From Steinernema hermaphroditum (taxonomy: Eukaryota > Nematoda > Chromadorea > Rhabditida > Steinernematidae), in contig CM059625.1 of the NCBI GenBank assembly GCA_030435675.1, forward strand, positions 13,702,001 through 13,766,000: a stretch of DNA of 64,000 nt, given 5' to 3'. The notes beneath the pieces are model-generated. The model was not told the origin of the DNA, did not search any database, and saw only the letters and a program-made list of their open reading frames with translations. The translations under genes and the position numbers were made by a program. Shown here in pieces: positions 36,533-48,523 of this stretch; position 1 is the stretch's first letter, and the number at the start of each line of letters is the position of its first letter.

Positions 36533-39500
36533 ATGCGGGCTCCTGATTTGATCTACACTTCGTATCCTCTCCCTCACCTATCACTGTTGGTCCTCCTCCT
36601 AGAGCCGCTTATTTGGGCGGCTCCGCTCACAGCCCACGCCACTGGAAGCTATCGCTGCCCCAAAGAGTGCTCCTGTCTCGACACCTTTGTCGACTGCAGC
36701 CACCGGAAACTACAGCGCGTTCCGGACAGATTGCCCCGATGGACCGAGATTTTGTGAGTTGTTTTCAAGCGGACCCAATCTTACTTACTGTTTCGTGTAC
36801 ATAAACAGGGACCTCAGTCACAATCGTATCGATATGGTCGAAGAGAGTTTCTTTCGAGGTTTGGATCAGCTCAGCTCTCTGTAAGCCCCGTGGTGCTCCC
36901 ACATAAATCAACGCCGATTTAGTGACCTCAGCGGCAATCGCATCGAATATATCTCAAGCTCGGTGTTCGAACATACGCCGCGTCTCAGCAGCTTGTGAGT
37001 ACTAACTGTTATCATTTCATAGATGAACGTAAATATCGTTGTAAATATCATCGATGTTTTGTCGAAACACGTCTTAATCATATGATAAAAAAGCACTAAA
37101 CAAACAAATTTAAAAACACTTTTCTGTGGGGGTTTGCAATAATTGCTCGTGTTCGTAGCAAGGTCCGGATACGGTACTTAAGGGGCGCTTCACGTTTCAT
37201 GTGTCCTGATGAGAGATGAACGATATTAACGGATTTTGAGTAAGGGAAACCGTCAGAAAGCTGATGTAAATCTGTAACTTGAAATGGCATGTAAACCAAT
37301 AATACTTCAATTAGTTAGGTGGCGATGAATAATTATGTGTCTTCTTGCAGCGTGGCCCGGAAGAATCGACTGTTTTCAATCCCTCTCGGACTGGAAACAT
37401 TGCGCCTGGAACGTCTTGATTTGTGAGTGTTTAATGTGTGTCCACTTTGAATGAATCCACGCGCGAACTGACTTGAAGGACACTGCGAGAGCGTTTTTTT
37501 CGCGGCACATAAACCACGCTGGAGCCTGACCAAATGGCAGGTGCCCACCGCTTTAATGACGCATGCGATGAGGAGCCAATGATGCTATTTCGCCCTCAGC
37601 CTTTTGGCAATGCCGAAAATACGACTTGACCGCATTGACACTTCCAAGCTCACCGGTGTTCCCTCATTTCAGGCGGTCAAACCGCGTGACCAACGTCTCG
37701 GTCAGTGACATTTCACGTATCTGCATGGCGAAACATGTCGACCTTAGTCGCAACGACATCCACTACTTCCCGCCAGTCGCATATGCGGCACCGTGTCGGA
37801 CCACAAAACTGTATGTGTTAACATAAACCATAAAATATACAATAAAAAACGGGACGGAACGGTTACGATCCAAATTTGCACCCATTCTGAAAGGTTACGA
37901 CGAGAAACCCGCAATCGTATACGCTATCTATTCTATATTTACATTTTGGCGTAGTAGCAACAACGTTCCGTAAGAAAACAGTGCCCGAAAGGCACGGAAG
38001 CCGTTGATAACCCCTCTGATAGGGCGCGACCTTTGAGGCAATAGATCAAAAAACAAGGACTCCTACTTCATTAAAAGCTAATTGCCCTTTGTGGTCAAAG
38101 ATAAGACAATCAGAATAGACTTGTAGTGGCAGGAATGTGGCAAAAAATAAACGAAGAAAAGGCGTTGAGGTTTGCACTGAGACCCTTTGTAGGCTGAGAG
38201 ACCTTTGTTTCCCGGAGCTCTGAGAGAATTACCTTGTCAAAATCCGCTTTTTAAATCGGTAATTCTGAAAACAAGTTCCCATATCCCGGGTATATCTCTA
38301 ATAGTTGTTGAATAAATATAGTATGATAAAGATCCCGAAACACTGAACCGAACATTTCAGAGATCTCGCTCATAACAAACTCTTCCACCTCCCTGCCACC
38401 AGTTTCTCCATTTTTCGACACCTAAACGCCCTGCGTTTATCGAAAAACCGAATCGAATCTATAGAACGCAACGCATTCCATGGCCTTAATTACCTCAGCT
38501 CAATGTAGGAGTATACGGTGGTTTAGTGACCTGTCTTCATTCTCTTTTCAGTGACCTCTCTCGAAACCGGTTGAACTCCATCCGAACAATGACATTTACA
38601 ACACTAGTCTCTCTGGAAACGCTCAGTTTTCACCGTAATCCATTAACGACACTCGACGACGGTGCTTTCTGGGGACTCGATAAGCTCAAAATCCTCAACA
38701 TCTCACATAATCACTTAACCAAGGTGGCCGAAGGCTGGCTCTACGGTCTCACCTTTTTAGATAAACTGTAAGTTAACGTCCTTCGGCCTTTAGCCACTGT
38801 GCCATTTTCCAGAGATTTGTCCCACAATCAGATATCACAACTAGATTCGTCGGTGTGGAGTTACACTACCCACCTACAGTACCTTATGCTCAACAACAAC
38901 AGGTTACGACGGCTCCGCTCAAGGTCATTCAATGGACTGAAGGAGCTCAAATATCTCCAGATTTCTAATAACGACCTCGATTCTATTGATGCCAATGCAA
39001 CTTTTGGACTGAGTGCTTTGGAAGAACTGTGTGTTTACTGTTTGGTATTTTTGTTTACATCACAAAAATTTCAGAGATCTCTCATCAAATCGGATGGCGT
39101 TCTGCATCGAAGACGAACTGGCTTTGCAGCACGTATACTTGCCCCAACTGAAAGTATTAAAATTTACAAACAACCGCATTCGAAACATTCCAATCAGAGC
39201 ATTCTACAATTTCCCGAACCTCAAAGTACTAGATCTATCAGATAACCCTATTTCTACTATTATGGAAGGTGCTTTCGACCCCTTGCAACTAGAAGAATTG
39301 TACGTTAGCTGCCCTCTCGTCGATCACTCATAGCAACATTTAGGTACATAAACACTAAATTTCTAATTTGCGATTGCAAAATGGAGTGGTTCGCTATTTG
39401 GATTCTCGACTTCTCGGAGCTGTCGAGGAATGTGCATGCCTTTTGTGCGTACCCTGACAAGTTAAGGGGTTTCGAAGTGAATGATGTCAAACTGGAGAGC

Positions 39501-41266
39501 TTTGTGTGTGGTAAGTTTAATTATTAGAATATAGGGGATCAAGAATTTATTCAGCATGAAGCTACTCAAAGATTAAAAATTCCGCACGAAACGCATTCCT
39601 ACCGTATGAATTTATTGGTGTTTTCTGATTGGTCCGCGCCCAAAACATGTAAAAGTTACGACTTGCTCACCTAAGCTATCGTTCACTTTCCCGCCAATAA
39701 TATTTTTATGGTCGTGTTTACAAAATGTAGAGGATGAGAATGTGGACTTAGATCAGACGGTCTGACTGTGCACAAAAAACGGTATATATTTTTAGAACAC
39801 AAATCGCCCCAAGTGATAATCAACACTCATCCAACTTCGGTTCCCAATGGACTCATGGGTGGAGAAGCCATGCTTGAATGCGCTGGCGAAGGAGCGCCTC
39901 CGCTAGCCGTGTACTGGCAGGCCTACCACAATGGGCGCTCTAGGGTGATAGGACAGGACATGACAACCATAATCCACAGCAAGTCGAGCAAGGACGTCAA
40001 TGGTAAAAACTAAAGCTAAAGAGCACCTAAAACAAGCTAAAAAATAGGCACTCACGAGTACATCTACAGCAAGCTCTTCCTGAAGGACTTGGTGAAGGAC
40101 GACGATGGAGCGTACTATCAATGCCTCATACAGAACCACTACGGTACAGGCTATTCTCAGCACGCACTGCTGAACGTCAGAGAAAAGCCGCGAATCCTCA
40201 ATAAGCCGAATCATGTTGTGCTATTGCCGGGCCAGAACGCACACTTCACGTGTTCAGCAACCGGAATCCCGAAGCCGACGATAAAGTGGAAGAAGGACAA
40301 CGGCTACGACTTCCCAGCGGCACATGAACGTCGTCTACATCTTCATGTCGAGCACGACGACGACATCCTTTACATCACGAATGTGTCCCTCGCTGACGCA
40401 GGTGTCTATACATGTCAAGCGACGAACGAGGCCGGCCACATATCGGAATCCGCTTCGCTGACCGTCCTAGGTATGTTGTGGGAATTGCAAGAAGCTCTCT
40501 CCACCTGAGTGCCGCACTTTTGATCACTCATTCTGTTAGTGTTACACGAGTGCCATTTGTGATTTCTACAGAATCGACATTCGGAGAGTTATTAGATGAC
40601 CGTACTGTTGCTCTCGACGAGAATGTCACACTGGACTGCACCGTCAACGCCTCTCCGATGCCCAGGATTCAGTGGCTCCACAACGGAACGCTTCTCGATT
40701 TGAATAGCACCCGAGTCAGCACAGAAAGGAACTTGCAGTTGTTGTTGATTTCACAGGTAATGTCCACTTCCATTCATCACTTCTGTGGTTCACAAGGAAT
40801 GATTCGTATTCGTCACTTCTTCTTTTCATTTGCACAAAACATCAAACACTCATGTTTCACTTTTCTGTTTCTCTTAAAAGTGTTTAAAACAGTGACTATA
40901 CTAAAAGCTGTCATTCAATGGCACTGCAACACGACACACCAAAAACGACACAAGTCGATGCTGTTATAGGATTTTTAATCACACTGATGAATCGTCTACC
41001 ACCGATAGATCTCGCATTTAAACGATATCATTTAGTTAAATGAGAATGACCAAGGCAGCTACACATGTCAAATTGTGGTCGGCAACGAAGTGATCTCCAC
41101 GAAAACCGTTCATCTACGGGTCGAAACAAAGCCACCTCCACGAACACACTACGACTTAGATAACATTTGTACTATATTGGCATTGACCTTATTTGCTATA
41201 CTCATTATCGGTTCTTTTGTCATTCTAGTCATCATGTTTGTATGTTGTGTCAAAGATCGTCGATAA
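36533..41266 (+). CDS. sma-10: LRR and immunoglobulin-domain receptor of the LRIG / SMA-10 type
   Basis: LRIG proteins are single-pass membrane proteins; nematode SMA-10 promotes BMP signalling and body size. Fourteen exons give 862 residues: 36533-36754, 36809-36880, 36923-36994, 37351-37422, 37673-37810, 38361-38504, 38552-38767, 38813-39028, 39075-39299, 39344-39510, 39796-40002, 40048-40470, 40572-40755 and 41036-41266. A signal peptide (HLSLLVLLLEPLIWA) precedes an LRRNT cap (CPKECSCLDTFVDC), about 14 LRRs (DLSHNRI, DLSRNRL and so on), an LRRCT cap (LICDCKMEW), three Ig domains with paired cysteines (for example DAGVYTCQATNEAG), a transmembrane helix (LFAILIIGSFVILVIMFV) and a very short tail (CCVKDRR). 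The short tail differs from the long cytoplasmic tails of vertebrate LRIGs. AATAAA lies at 41342. The domain order is diagnostic. Confidence 0.94.
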
Positions 41267-41871
41267 TGTACAGTTCTGAAAGTTCTAAGTCAGTCTGCCT
41301 TGTGATTCTCCATTGATCTCTTCTTTCTCATGCAAATGTCTAATAAATAAATTACACAGTAAAAGGTCTCTATGTTGATGATACTCGTCTCCGCTGCTCC
41401 GAAAAAGCAGGCGGCAGTCAAACCACAGTCTAGGCATAAATTGCGTAACAAAAATTGAGGTTTGTACCTCAATGTTCATATTCGCACACACTGGATGTAA
41501 AGCGAAATTACAATCTATCTTAGACTGTATCCAGATCTGAACGACCAATCACTTCATACGTGACTGGTGTGGTGAGCAAACTACATTATGCAGAGAATAT
41601 TTTTGATTGTTATGTGGGGTTCTGCTCCAGAAAAGAGAACACTTAGACAAGCGTCCAATGGAGTCTGCACGGAAATGTCAACTATGGACAGGTGATTAGA
41701 TGATTAGAAATCAACGGCTCTCGGTGCACACTCTCAGAGAAAAAACCAATCTGTCAATTCGGGAGGACGCCCTCGACTGTTTCTGCACTCCTCCACCGAG
41801 TGTCAATCAGGGAAACGATCCTATACTTAAGGAACTCACTCGACTTAGAAGACATTCCGAAGTGAATCGCC
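41267..41871. promoter_or_regulatory. vit: Vitellogenin copy 1 promoter region
   Basis: TGTCAAT, the known nematode vitellogenin promoter element 1, occurs at 41752-41758 and 41801-41807; a near match TGTCAAC lies at 41676-41682. A TATA-like CTATACTTAAGG at 41821-41832 lies 40 nt before the ATG at 41872, implying a very short 5' UTR. From about 41632 on, the sequence is almost identical to the copy 2 promoter. The second element type CTGATAA was not found here. The left half contains the LRIG 3' UTR. Confidence 0.7.
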
Positions 41872-44800
41872 ATGAAGTGGCTTCTCGTCTTCGGCCTCTG
41901 CGCCCTGGCCTTCGGGTCGTCGGCCTACCCCTCGGACCAGGAGCGGTCGTCGACGCTCTTCGAGTACCGTACTCAAGTGGCCACCGGGATACCTTCCGCC
42001 TCGGACCTGCATTCGATCACCCAGTTCTCCGCCAAGGTCGCCGTCTCCAGCACCGGCAGCGAGAACTTCCTGCAGCTCAGCGACATCGAGGTCGGAGTCT
42101 TCAACGACGAAGTGAAGAAGGTTGACCAGCTTCTCCCCAAGAAGGTCTTCAAGAAGATCGCCCTGGAACAGAACCAACTCGAGGAGCTCCGTCTTCCCGT
42201 CAAGTTCTACAAGGACCATGGACTCGTCATGAACATCATCTTCGACGAAAGGGACTCCATGTGGTCGAAGAACTTGAAGAAGGCCGTCCTGAGCCACTTC
42301 TCCGCGAACTCCTTCAGAACCAATCCCCGCAAATCCGAAAGCGTCATGGAATTGATCGAGGACGCCAAGAAGGAGGTTAGTTGCCGTTTATGTATCTCCA
42401 CCGTTTCCCTTTCCTCTTTAGGTGACCCTTGAGGGTGAGTGCAACGTCCTCTACACCGCCCCCAAGGAGTGGAAGAAGACCGACGACAGCCAGAAACAGT
42501 GGAGCATCACGAAGACGGTCGATTTCTCGAAGTGCAAGCAGGCGGCCGACGTCAGCTACGACAACCTCTTCTCATCGTTCTGCTCTCAGGACTTCGGCTG
42601 CAAGAACGCCACCGATGCCCCCCTCCGTGACAGAGCCATGTACCGCTCGTCGATGTTCTCCTACGTCTACTCGGAGAAGCAATGGAAGAAGATCGACTCC
42701 TTCTCTCGCTACGTCGTCCACAACGTCATCCAGCGACAGAACATCGACATTGTCACTTCCGTCGTCACCAAAGTCAAGCTCGTTGCCGGAGCTTCGCCCA
42801 ACACTCCCGAGAAGCCGAGGAATGGCAAGGACGAATCCCTTCTCTACTCAGCTGAAATCGACCGTCTTTTCGAAAAGTTCCTCATGCAGGGAGACGATGC
42901 TCTCCGCGGAGAGAAGAACGACTGGGCTCTGCGCTCTGAAGAGTTCGCCGAAATCAAGCAGATGCTGAAGGAGGTCGCCAACAGCGCCGACGATAAGAAC
43001 CGCGGCATCAGCTTCCGCAACACCATGCAGTACCAGAAGCTCGTGCACTCCTTCCGTCGCATGACCGTCGACGATCTGAAGAAGGTCTACGAAGACCTCT
43101 ACTACGTCAACTCCCCTGTCGCCAAGGAACTCTACATGAACATCCTCGCCGCCGCCGGCTCATACAACACGTTCCAGACGCTCCACGAGAAGGTCATCAC
43201 GAAGGAGGTCGATACCGAGAAGCTCGCCGCCCAGCTCCTCCAAATGGTGAACATCCGCAAGCCGTCCAAGAAGATCATCGACCAGTTCGTCAGCCTCTGC
43301 AAGAACAAGAACATCTTCGACCTCCCCTTCGCCCGACAGAGCTGCTGGCTGAGCATTGGCCCCGTTGTCAACAAGTGGCTCAAGATGGAGAAGCGCGAAG
43401 AATCCGAGAAGCGCGACATCCTCCTGGTAAGTAGATGATTCCTCGCTGACCAAAATCACGCCGACCTTTCAGCCTTTCATGGACCTCTACCACAAATCGA
43501 GCACCCCTGCCGACAAGGTTATCGCCCTGAAAGCCCTCGCCAACGCCGGCCTCGACGTCAGCATCGGAGAGCTCGAGAAGATCCTCTACGACACGAAAGC
43601 CTGGAAGATCGTGCGCATGCAAGCCATCGACTCGCTCCGCCACCTCCGCGACCAGATCCCCACCAAGATCCACAAGCTTCTCCTCCCGATCTTCCAGGAC
43701 AACTCCGAGAAGCCCGAGATCCGCATGAGCGCCTTCTCGATGATCATGCACTCGCGCCCCGATGCTTCCGTCCTCGGCCATGTCGTCAAAGTCCTCATCG
43801 AAGAGCCGAAGTCCCATGTCGCTGCCTTCGTTTATTCGATGACCGAAGCCCTGGCCAAGTCTTCCCACCGCTATCAGCGTAAAACGTTTGTCTTGAACTA
43901 GGTGTATGGGTCTTAGAACGGTCACTTTTTAGGGCTTTCGACCTCAAGTACCTGATCGACCGCGCAGCGCTGAGCTCTTCATCTGATCTGCCGCAGATGT
44001 ACTTCCACGTGCCCATGTACAGCGAGGAGAAGCAAAGCGGAGCCTTCCTCAGTGTCTCCCAGTTCTCTGACGGTCTTCCTCTTCCCAAGAAGTTCGCGCT
44101 CGGCTTGGATGCCTTCTTCTCTGGAGAGTGGCAACAACACTTCCTGCAGCTGGAGGCCAACCAGGAAAACGTGGAGAAGAGCATCGAGAAGGTCGTCGAA
44201 TTCATGAACAGCAAGTTCGAAGCTGACTGGGAAGAGCCGACCGTCGTCCGTGGTGACCGTCTTTCCGCAAAGACGCCCCTCGAGACGCTGAAGACTCTCA
44301 CAAAGAACCTGCGCATCAAGAGCCGCGAGTCGAAGAGCGAAGAACCTCTGGTCATGCTCCAGGTTCGCGTCGCCAACATGGACAAGATGGTTTACTCTGT
44401 GGACCTGACCCTCATCGAGAAGATCATCAAGCTGGTCGAATCGGCCAACAAGAGCGGAAAGATGAAGGGACTTCTCGAGCACTTCGTCAGAAACTGGAAC
44501 CAATTCGTCTATCAGACGGCTACCAACCACGTCGACACCCTTCTGAAGGTGCCCACCTCCTCCGGATTCCCCTTGGCCGCCACCAGCATCTACACCTCCA
44601 TCGTCAGCCTGAAGGGAAGACTGGAAGAGAGCGACTGGCGAAGCTATAAAATGGAAGCGACCCTCAGCAGCGCCCTTACCTCCAGCCGCTTCTTCAAGAC
44701 CGAAGTGGAGACGCCTTTCGCGACCACTGGAGCCGAAACCACACAAGCCGTCGAGATCAACGCACCCCTCCATCTGAAAGCGGAGCTCGTCGACAAGAAG

Positions 44801-46977
44801 GACTCTTCCCAGAAGACCAGTGGTATTAAGATGAGCTACAAGACGCCCGAGCAGAAGCAGCGCGTCTTCGGCTTCCACACCATCCCGGTCACCTTTGTCC
44901 GAGTCGCATCCGAGGAGATCGACGAAATGAAGACCATTCACAACCGTGACCTCGCCCACACCGAGCACACCATCGACGAGCAGTACTTTGCCATGACCGG
45001 CCTGCCCCTCCGCGTTCGCGGCAACGGATACGCTCTCCTGGGCCACTCGAAGCCTCTCGAAGTCATCTTTGCCGGCCGCAACCACTACGAGATCTACCTG
45101 GAGCCCACCACCGACACTCCGAAGTCCCTCGACATGATGCTGCTGTACAGCTCCCCTGAAGCAGTGATGAGCCGACGATCGACCTCTCGCTGGAACGACG
45201 ACGTCATCGACATCGACGACCATGACAGTGATTTCTATCCGGAACAGTCAGCCCAGCAGAACGACAAGCACAGAGTACAGATCATTCTGGAGGCTTCCGA
45301 CAGGGTGGAGCGCAAGGTCGAAGCGGTCGTCGAGTTCAAGAAGGAGCAGAAGCAGTTGAAGGGAGCCGTGAAGATCGTCCGCACCCCGATCCGTGAGTAC
45401 CGAGAGACCAGCCCGTGGAGCTTGGACGCCAGCTTGAGCATCAACACCCCCGAAGACCTGAAGTCGCTAACTGACATCGTCGACAAGAAGGTGGATCCCC
45501 TTCACGGAAACATGGTTCTGCGCTGGGGACCAAAGGACGCCTCGAAGCAGCAGATGAACATAGAGCTGACCGGTGACCAGAGCGACCTCCTCCGCGACTG
45601 GGTTCGCACCGCGATGTCGCAGCTGGACAACCGTTCTTCGCGCCCCGAACTCCTCCAGAAGGCTGCCATCTTCGACCAGTTCAAGCTGAAGGTGCAGTAC
45701 AAGGTCGCCGACTACGTCAAGAACATGCTCTATTCCCCCTTCCTCGGCTACATCCGCATGAACAACGCCCTCAGCAGCACCGTGCAGACAATGCCCTCGG
45801 ATATTTTGGCCAAGAGCGAGGTCTACATCAAGATGACCTTCGACAAGGACTTCCGCCACTACTACAACCTCTCCATCGAGATGCCCACTGAGAAGATCAA
45901 CTTCTACGAGATGGAGCTACCCTTCGCCCTTCCCTCGCTTTCCTCGAAGGACGTCCTGGAGCCCCACCGCATGATGATGCCTGGAAAGTCGCGCGAGTGC
46001 ATCGTCGAGAGGAACCAGCTGACCACGTTCAACGGCTTGGTCTCCCAGATGCCAATGGACAGCAATGACTGCAACACTGTCATCGTCAAGGACTGCTCCC
46101 GCGGCGACGAAGAGGACGCGCGCCCCAAATTCGCGGTTCTCCTCAAGAACACCGACAGTCGCACCGGACTCAAGAAGCTCACCATCCACACGGACAAGGT
46201 TATCATTGAAGCGGAACGCGAGAGCCCCTACGAGGAAATATTCCACATCCGCGTGAACGGACGTGAAACAACGGACATCGACCGCCTGGAGTCCATCGGG
46301 TAAGTCATCCAAAAAAGACTAGCCAAGGCTACTTTCTTCTTTCAGCATCCGAGTGCGCGAAGGAAACTTCGACTTCGAGAACGCTTATGTCAAGGTCCAG
46401 TTTGACGGCCGCCGTCTCAGCACCCGCGTCTCAAAGCTCTTCAAAAACCACAAATGCGGCCTCTGCACTATGGAGCGCGACAGCTTCGACGATATGTTCA
46501 CCCTGGCCGACAACACGAAGACCAGCGAGATGAGCCGTTTCCACCAATCGTACATCGAGGAGACGAAGGAGTGCAGCGTCGACCACCACGAGATGAACCA
46601 AGAGCGCTACGAAATGGACGGAGAGGATGACCTCTGGGACAGCAACGCCCGCTCTGGCTACGAACACGTCTGTAAGACTCATGGCTTCAGCTGAATGGAT
46701 AATACTGAACCGTCGTTTAGCCCCTATCGAGCAGACCGCCGTCATCGAACGATCCGAGGAGATGTGCTTCTCGAAGAAGCTGGTAAAGAAGTGCCCCAAG
46801 GGATCGTCGCCGAAGGAGACCGAGAGGAAACGCGTGCAGTTCGTGTGCGTCGAGCGCAGCTCTCCGGTAGCCCGTCGCCTCCTCCGCCAGACCGAGCGCC
46901 CGATCGAAGAATGGAGACTCGATGTCATCAACCGCTTCAACAAGAACCTCGACATCCCTGTTCTTTGTGAGGCCTAA
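41872..46977 (+). CDS. vit: Vitellogenin, copy 1 (full length)
   Basis: Yolk lipoprotein, in nematodes made in the intestine, secreted to the body cavity and taken up by oocytes. Six exons give 1,626 residues, as in known nematode vitellogenins: 41872-42375, 42422-43426, 43473-43878, 43917-46299, 46346-46671 and 46721-46977. The signal peptide is MKWLLVFGLCALAFGSS. The lipid-binding N-terminal domain covers about 25-690, DUF1943 follows, and a von Willebrand type D domain starts near 1329 (SRECIVERNQLTTF) with CGLCTMERDSFDDMF further on. The C-terminus is Cys-rich (CFSKKLVKKCPKG). Codons are strongly biased to C/G endings, typical of a highly expressed gene. The third intron is only 38 nt in the best model. 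AATAAA is at 47049. Confidence 0.96.
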
Positions 46978-48523
46978 GGGTCAGAGTTTTTATTGCTTTA
47001 TGTAAGATGGTATATTAAATGTAATATCACTAAATTTGATCATTTGACAATAAAAATATTTTCCTGTACAAACATCACATCAGCGAGGTTATAGGAAATC
47101 GTATCGTAGTAAAAGCCAAGCTAGAAGTCGTCTTTGGAAGATATTAGTATTTTTTACTTTAACGTCATTGCTAGAAAGGCTATTTCAGATAGGTATAACT
47201 GCATTACAGAAGCAGCGGCGGAACTTTTCGGTCTTTCGAACATGTAAAATAAATATGTTTAATGTGTTTCATGTGTAAACGGCTTTCCGCGTTTGTCGCG
47301 CATGAGAACCAGTATTGCAGAACTGCCGGCCAGAACCGCAAGATCGCTGGTTGCATTCCCGTAAAAAGGGCTCTTCTCTCGGGATACGTGTGTCTAGCTT
47401 TGAAGTTAACAGATCGCATAGTAAAACCAGTCGAAGTATGCATGAGATTCCACGGAGCATACGCCGAGGTGGGTCTAATTTATGTTGGGCAGCATAAGGA
47501 CAGGATGTTTGCAACGATGACTTGGACATGTCACAGTTCCGTAGAGAGCCGCAGCATTGACCCCTTATGTTCGACATTGCTTCGTATTCGTAACCTTCTG
47601 AATACACTCGCATCAGATGGAGCTGCGAATTAATCAAGTAGAGTCATTTCGAAAACGGAACCCGCCCACTTCGTTACAGCTTTGTCGCATACTGGTCTTT
47701 GGATGGCATCTTTTAGAGACTCAACAAAGGTAGTTCAGCGTTGAATGTTTCTCCCTTAGGTGTTCTCCGATTTATAAAAAATTTTGAAGCAGAAAAGATA
47801 CTGAACGGAGTGAACTACACTGTTTGTTTCGTATTGGTTGCGGTGACTACCAGACATAAGGGTTACTGTGTAAATCCTTATAATACTGATGCTGCATAAA
47901 AAAAGTATAAAAAGAGGTATAAAACCACAGGAAAACCGTGCGGCATGTCAACTGCATAAACGTGCCTGGGCTTTTCTTCAAAGCAATGTTTGTCCCGCAT
48001 TATGTTATGAAGCTCCCATTTCTTGAGGTTATTAAATACAACTATAGTACTGTACTTAACCTCGACAGACTTGAAAACCTCTAGCTGCATAGCTGCGATA
48101 AAAGAAGAAGATTTACTTCTTCGACCACCTTCATTTCTCCGATTTTGTTATAAACAATTCTACAACCTACATGTAGACAGTTCATGCATGGTAACTTTTT
48201 ACTTTCACGCTAAAGTGTTTCAGCACAATCCCAGAAGAAAGTTATTGTTTTGATTTTTCTGGCGGTTAAGGTTAAGGTTCAAAGAAGAGAACAATTAGAC
48301 AAGCGTCCAATGGAGTCTGCACGGAAATGTCAACTATGGACAGGTGATTAGATGATTAGAAATCAACGGCTCTCGGTGCACACTCTCAGAAAAAAAACCA
48401 ATCTGTCAATTCGGGAGGACGCCCTCGACTGTTTCTGCACTCCTCCACCGAGTGTCAATCAGGGAAACGATCCTATACTTAAGGAACTCACTCGACTTAG
48501 AAGACATTCCGAAGTGAATCGCC
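46978..48523. promoter_or_regulatory. vit: Spacer and promoter of vitellogenin copy 2
   Basis: The left 50 bp are the copy 1 3' UTR with AATAAA at 47049-47054. The middle kilobase is unique and holds no convincing gene; overlapping frames on both strands at 47262-47637 look accidental. At 48133-48216 lies a segment homologous to the one just before the truncated third copy. From about 48283 the duplicated promoter begins, with TGTCAAT at 48404-48410 and 48453-48459 and the TATA-like CTATACTTAAGG at 48473-48484. Confidence 0.65.

Noticed and set aside
43979..45223. 414-codon open frame on the minus strand of vitellogenin copy 1 (and its twin at 50631-51875)
   Set aside because: It is an antisense shadow of the strongly C/G-ending codons of the vitellogenin exon; it has no start context, domain or splice logic of its own.
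47262..47637. Overlapping frames of about 122 codons on both strands between vitellogenin copies 1 and 2
   Set aside because: Neither frame shows a domain, signal or splice partner; overlap on both strands is typical of chance.
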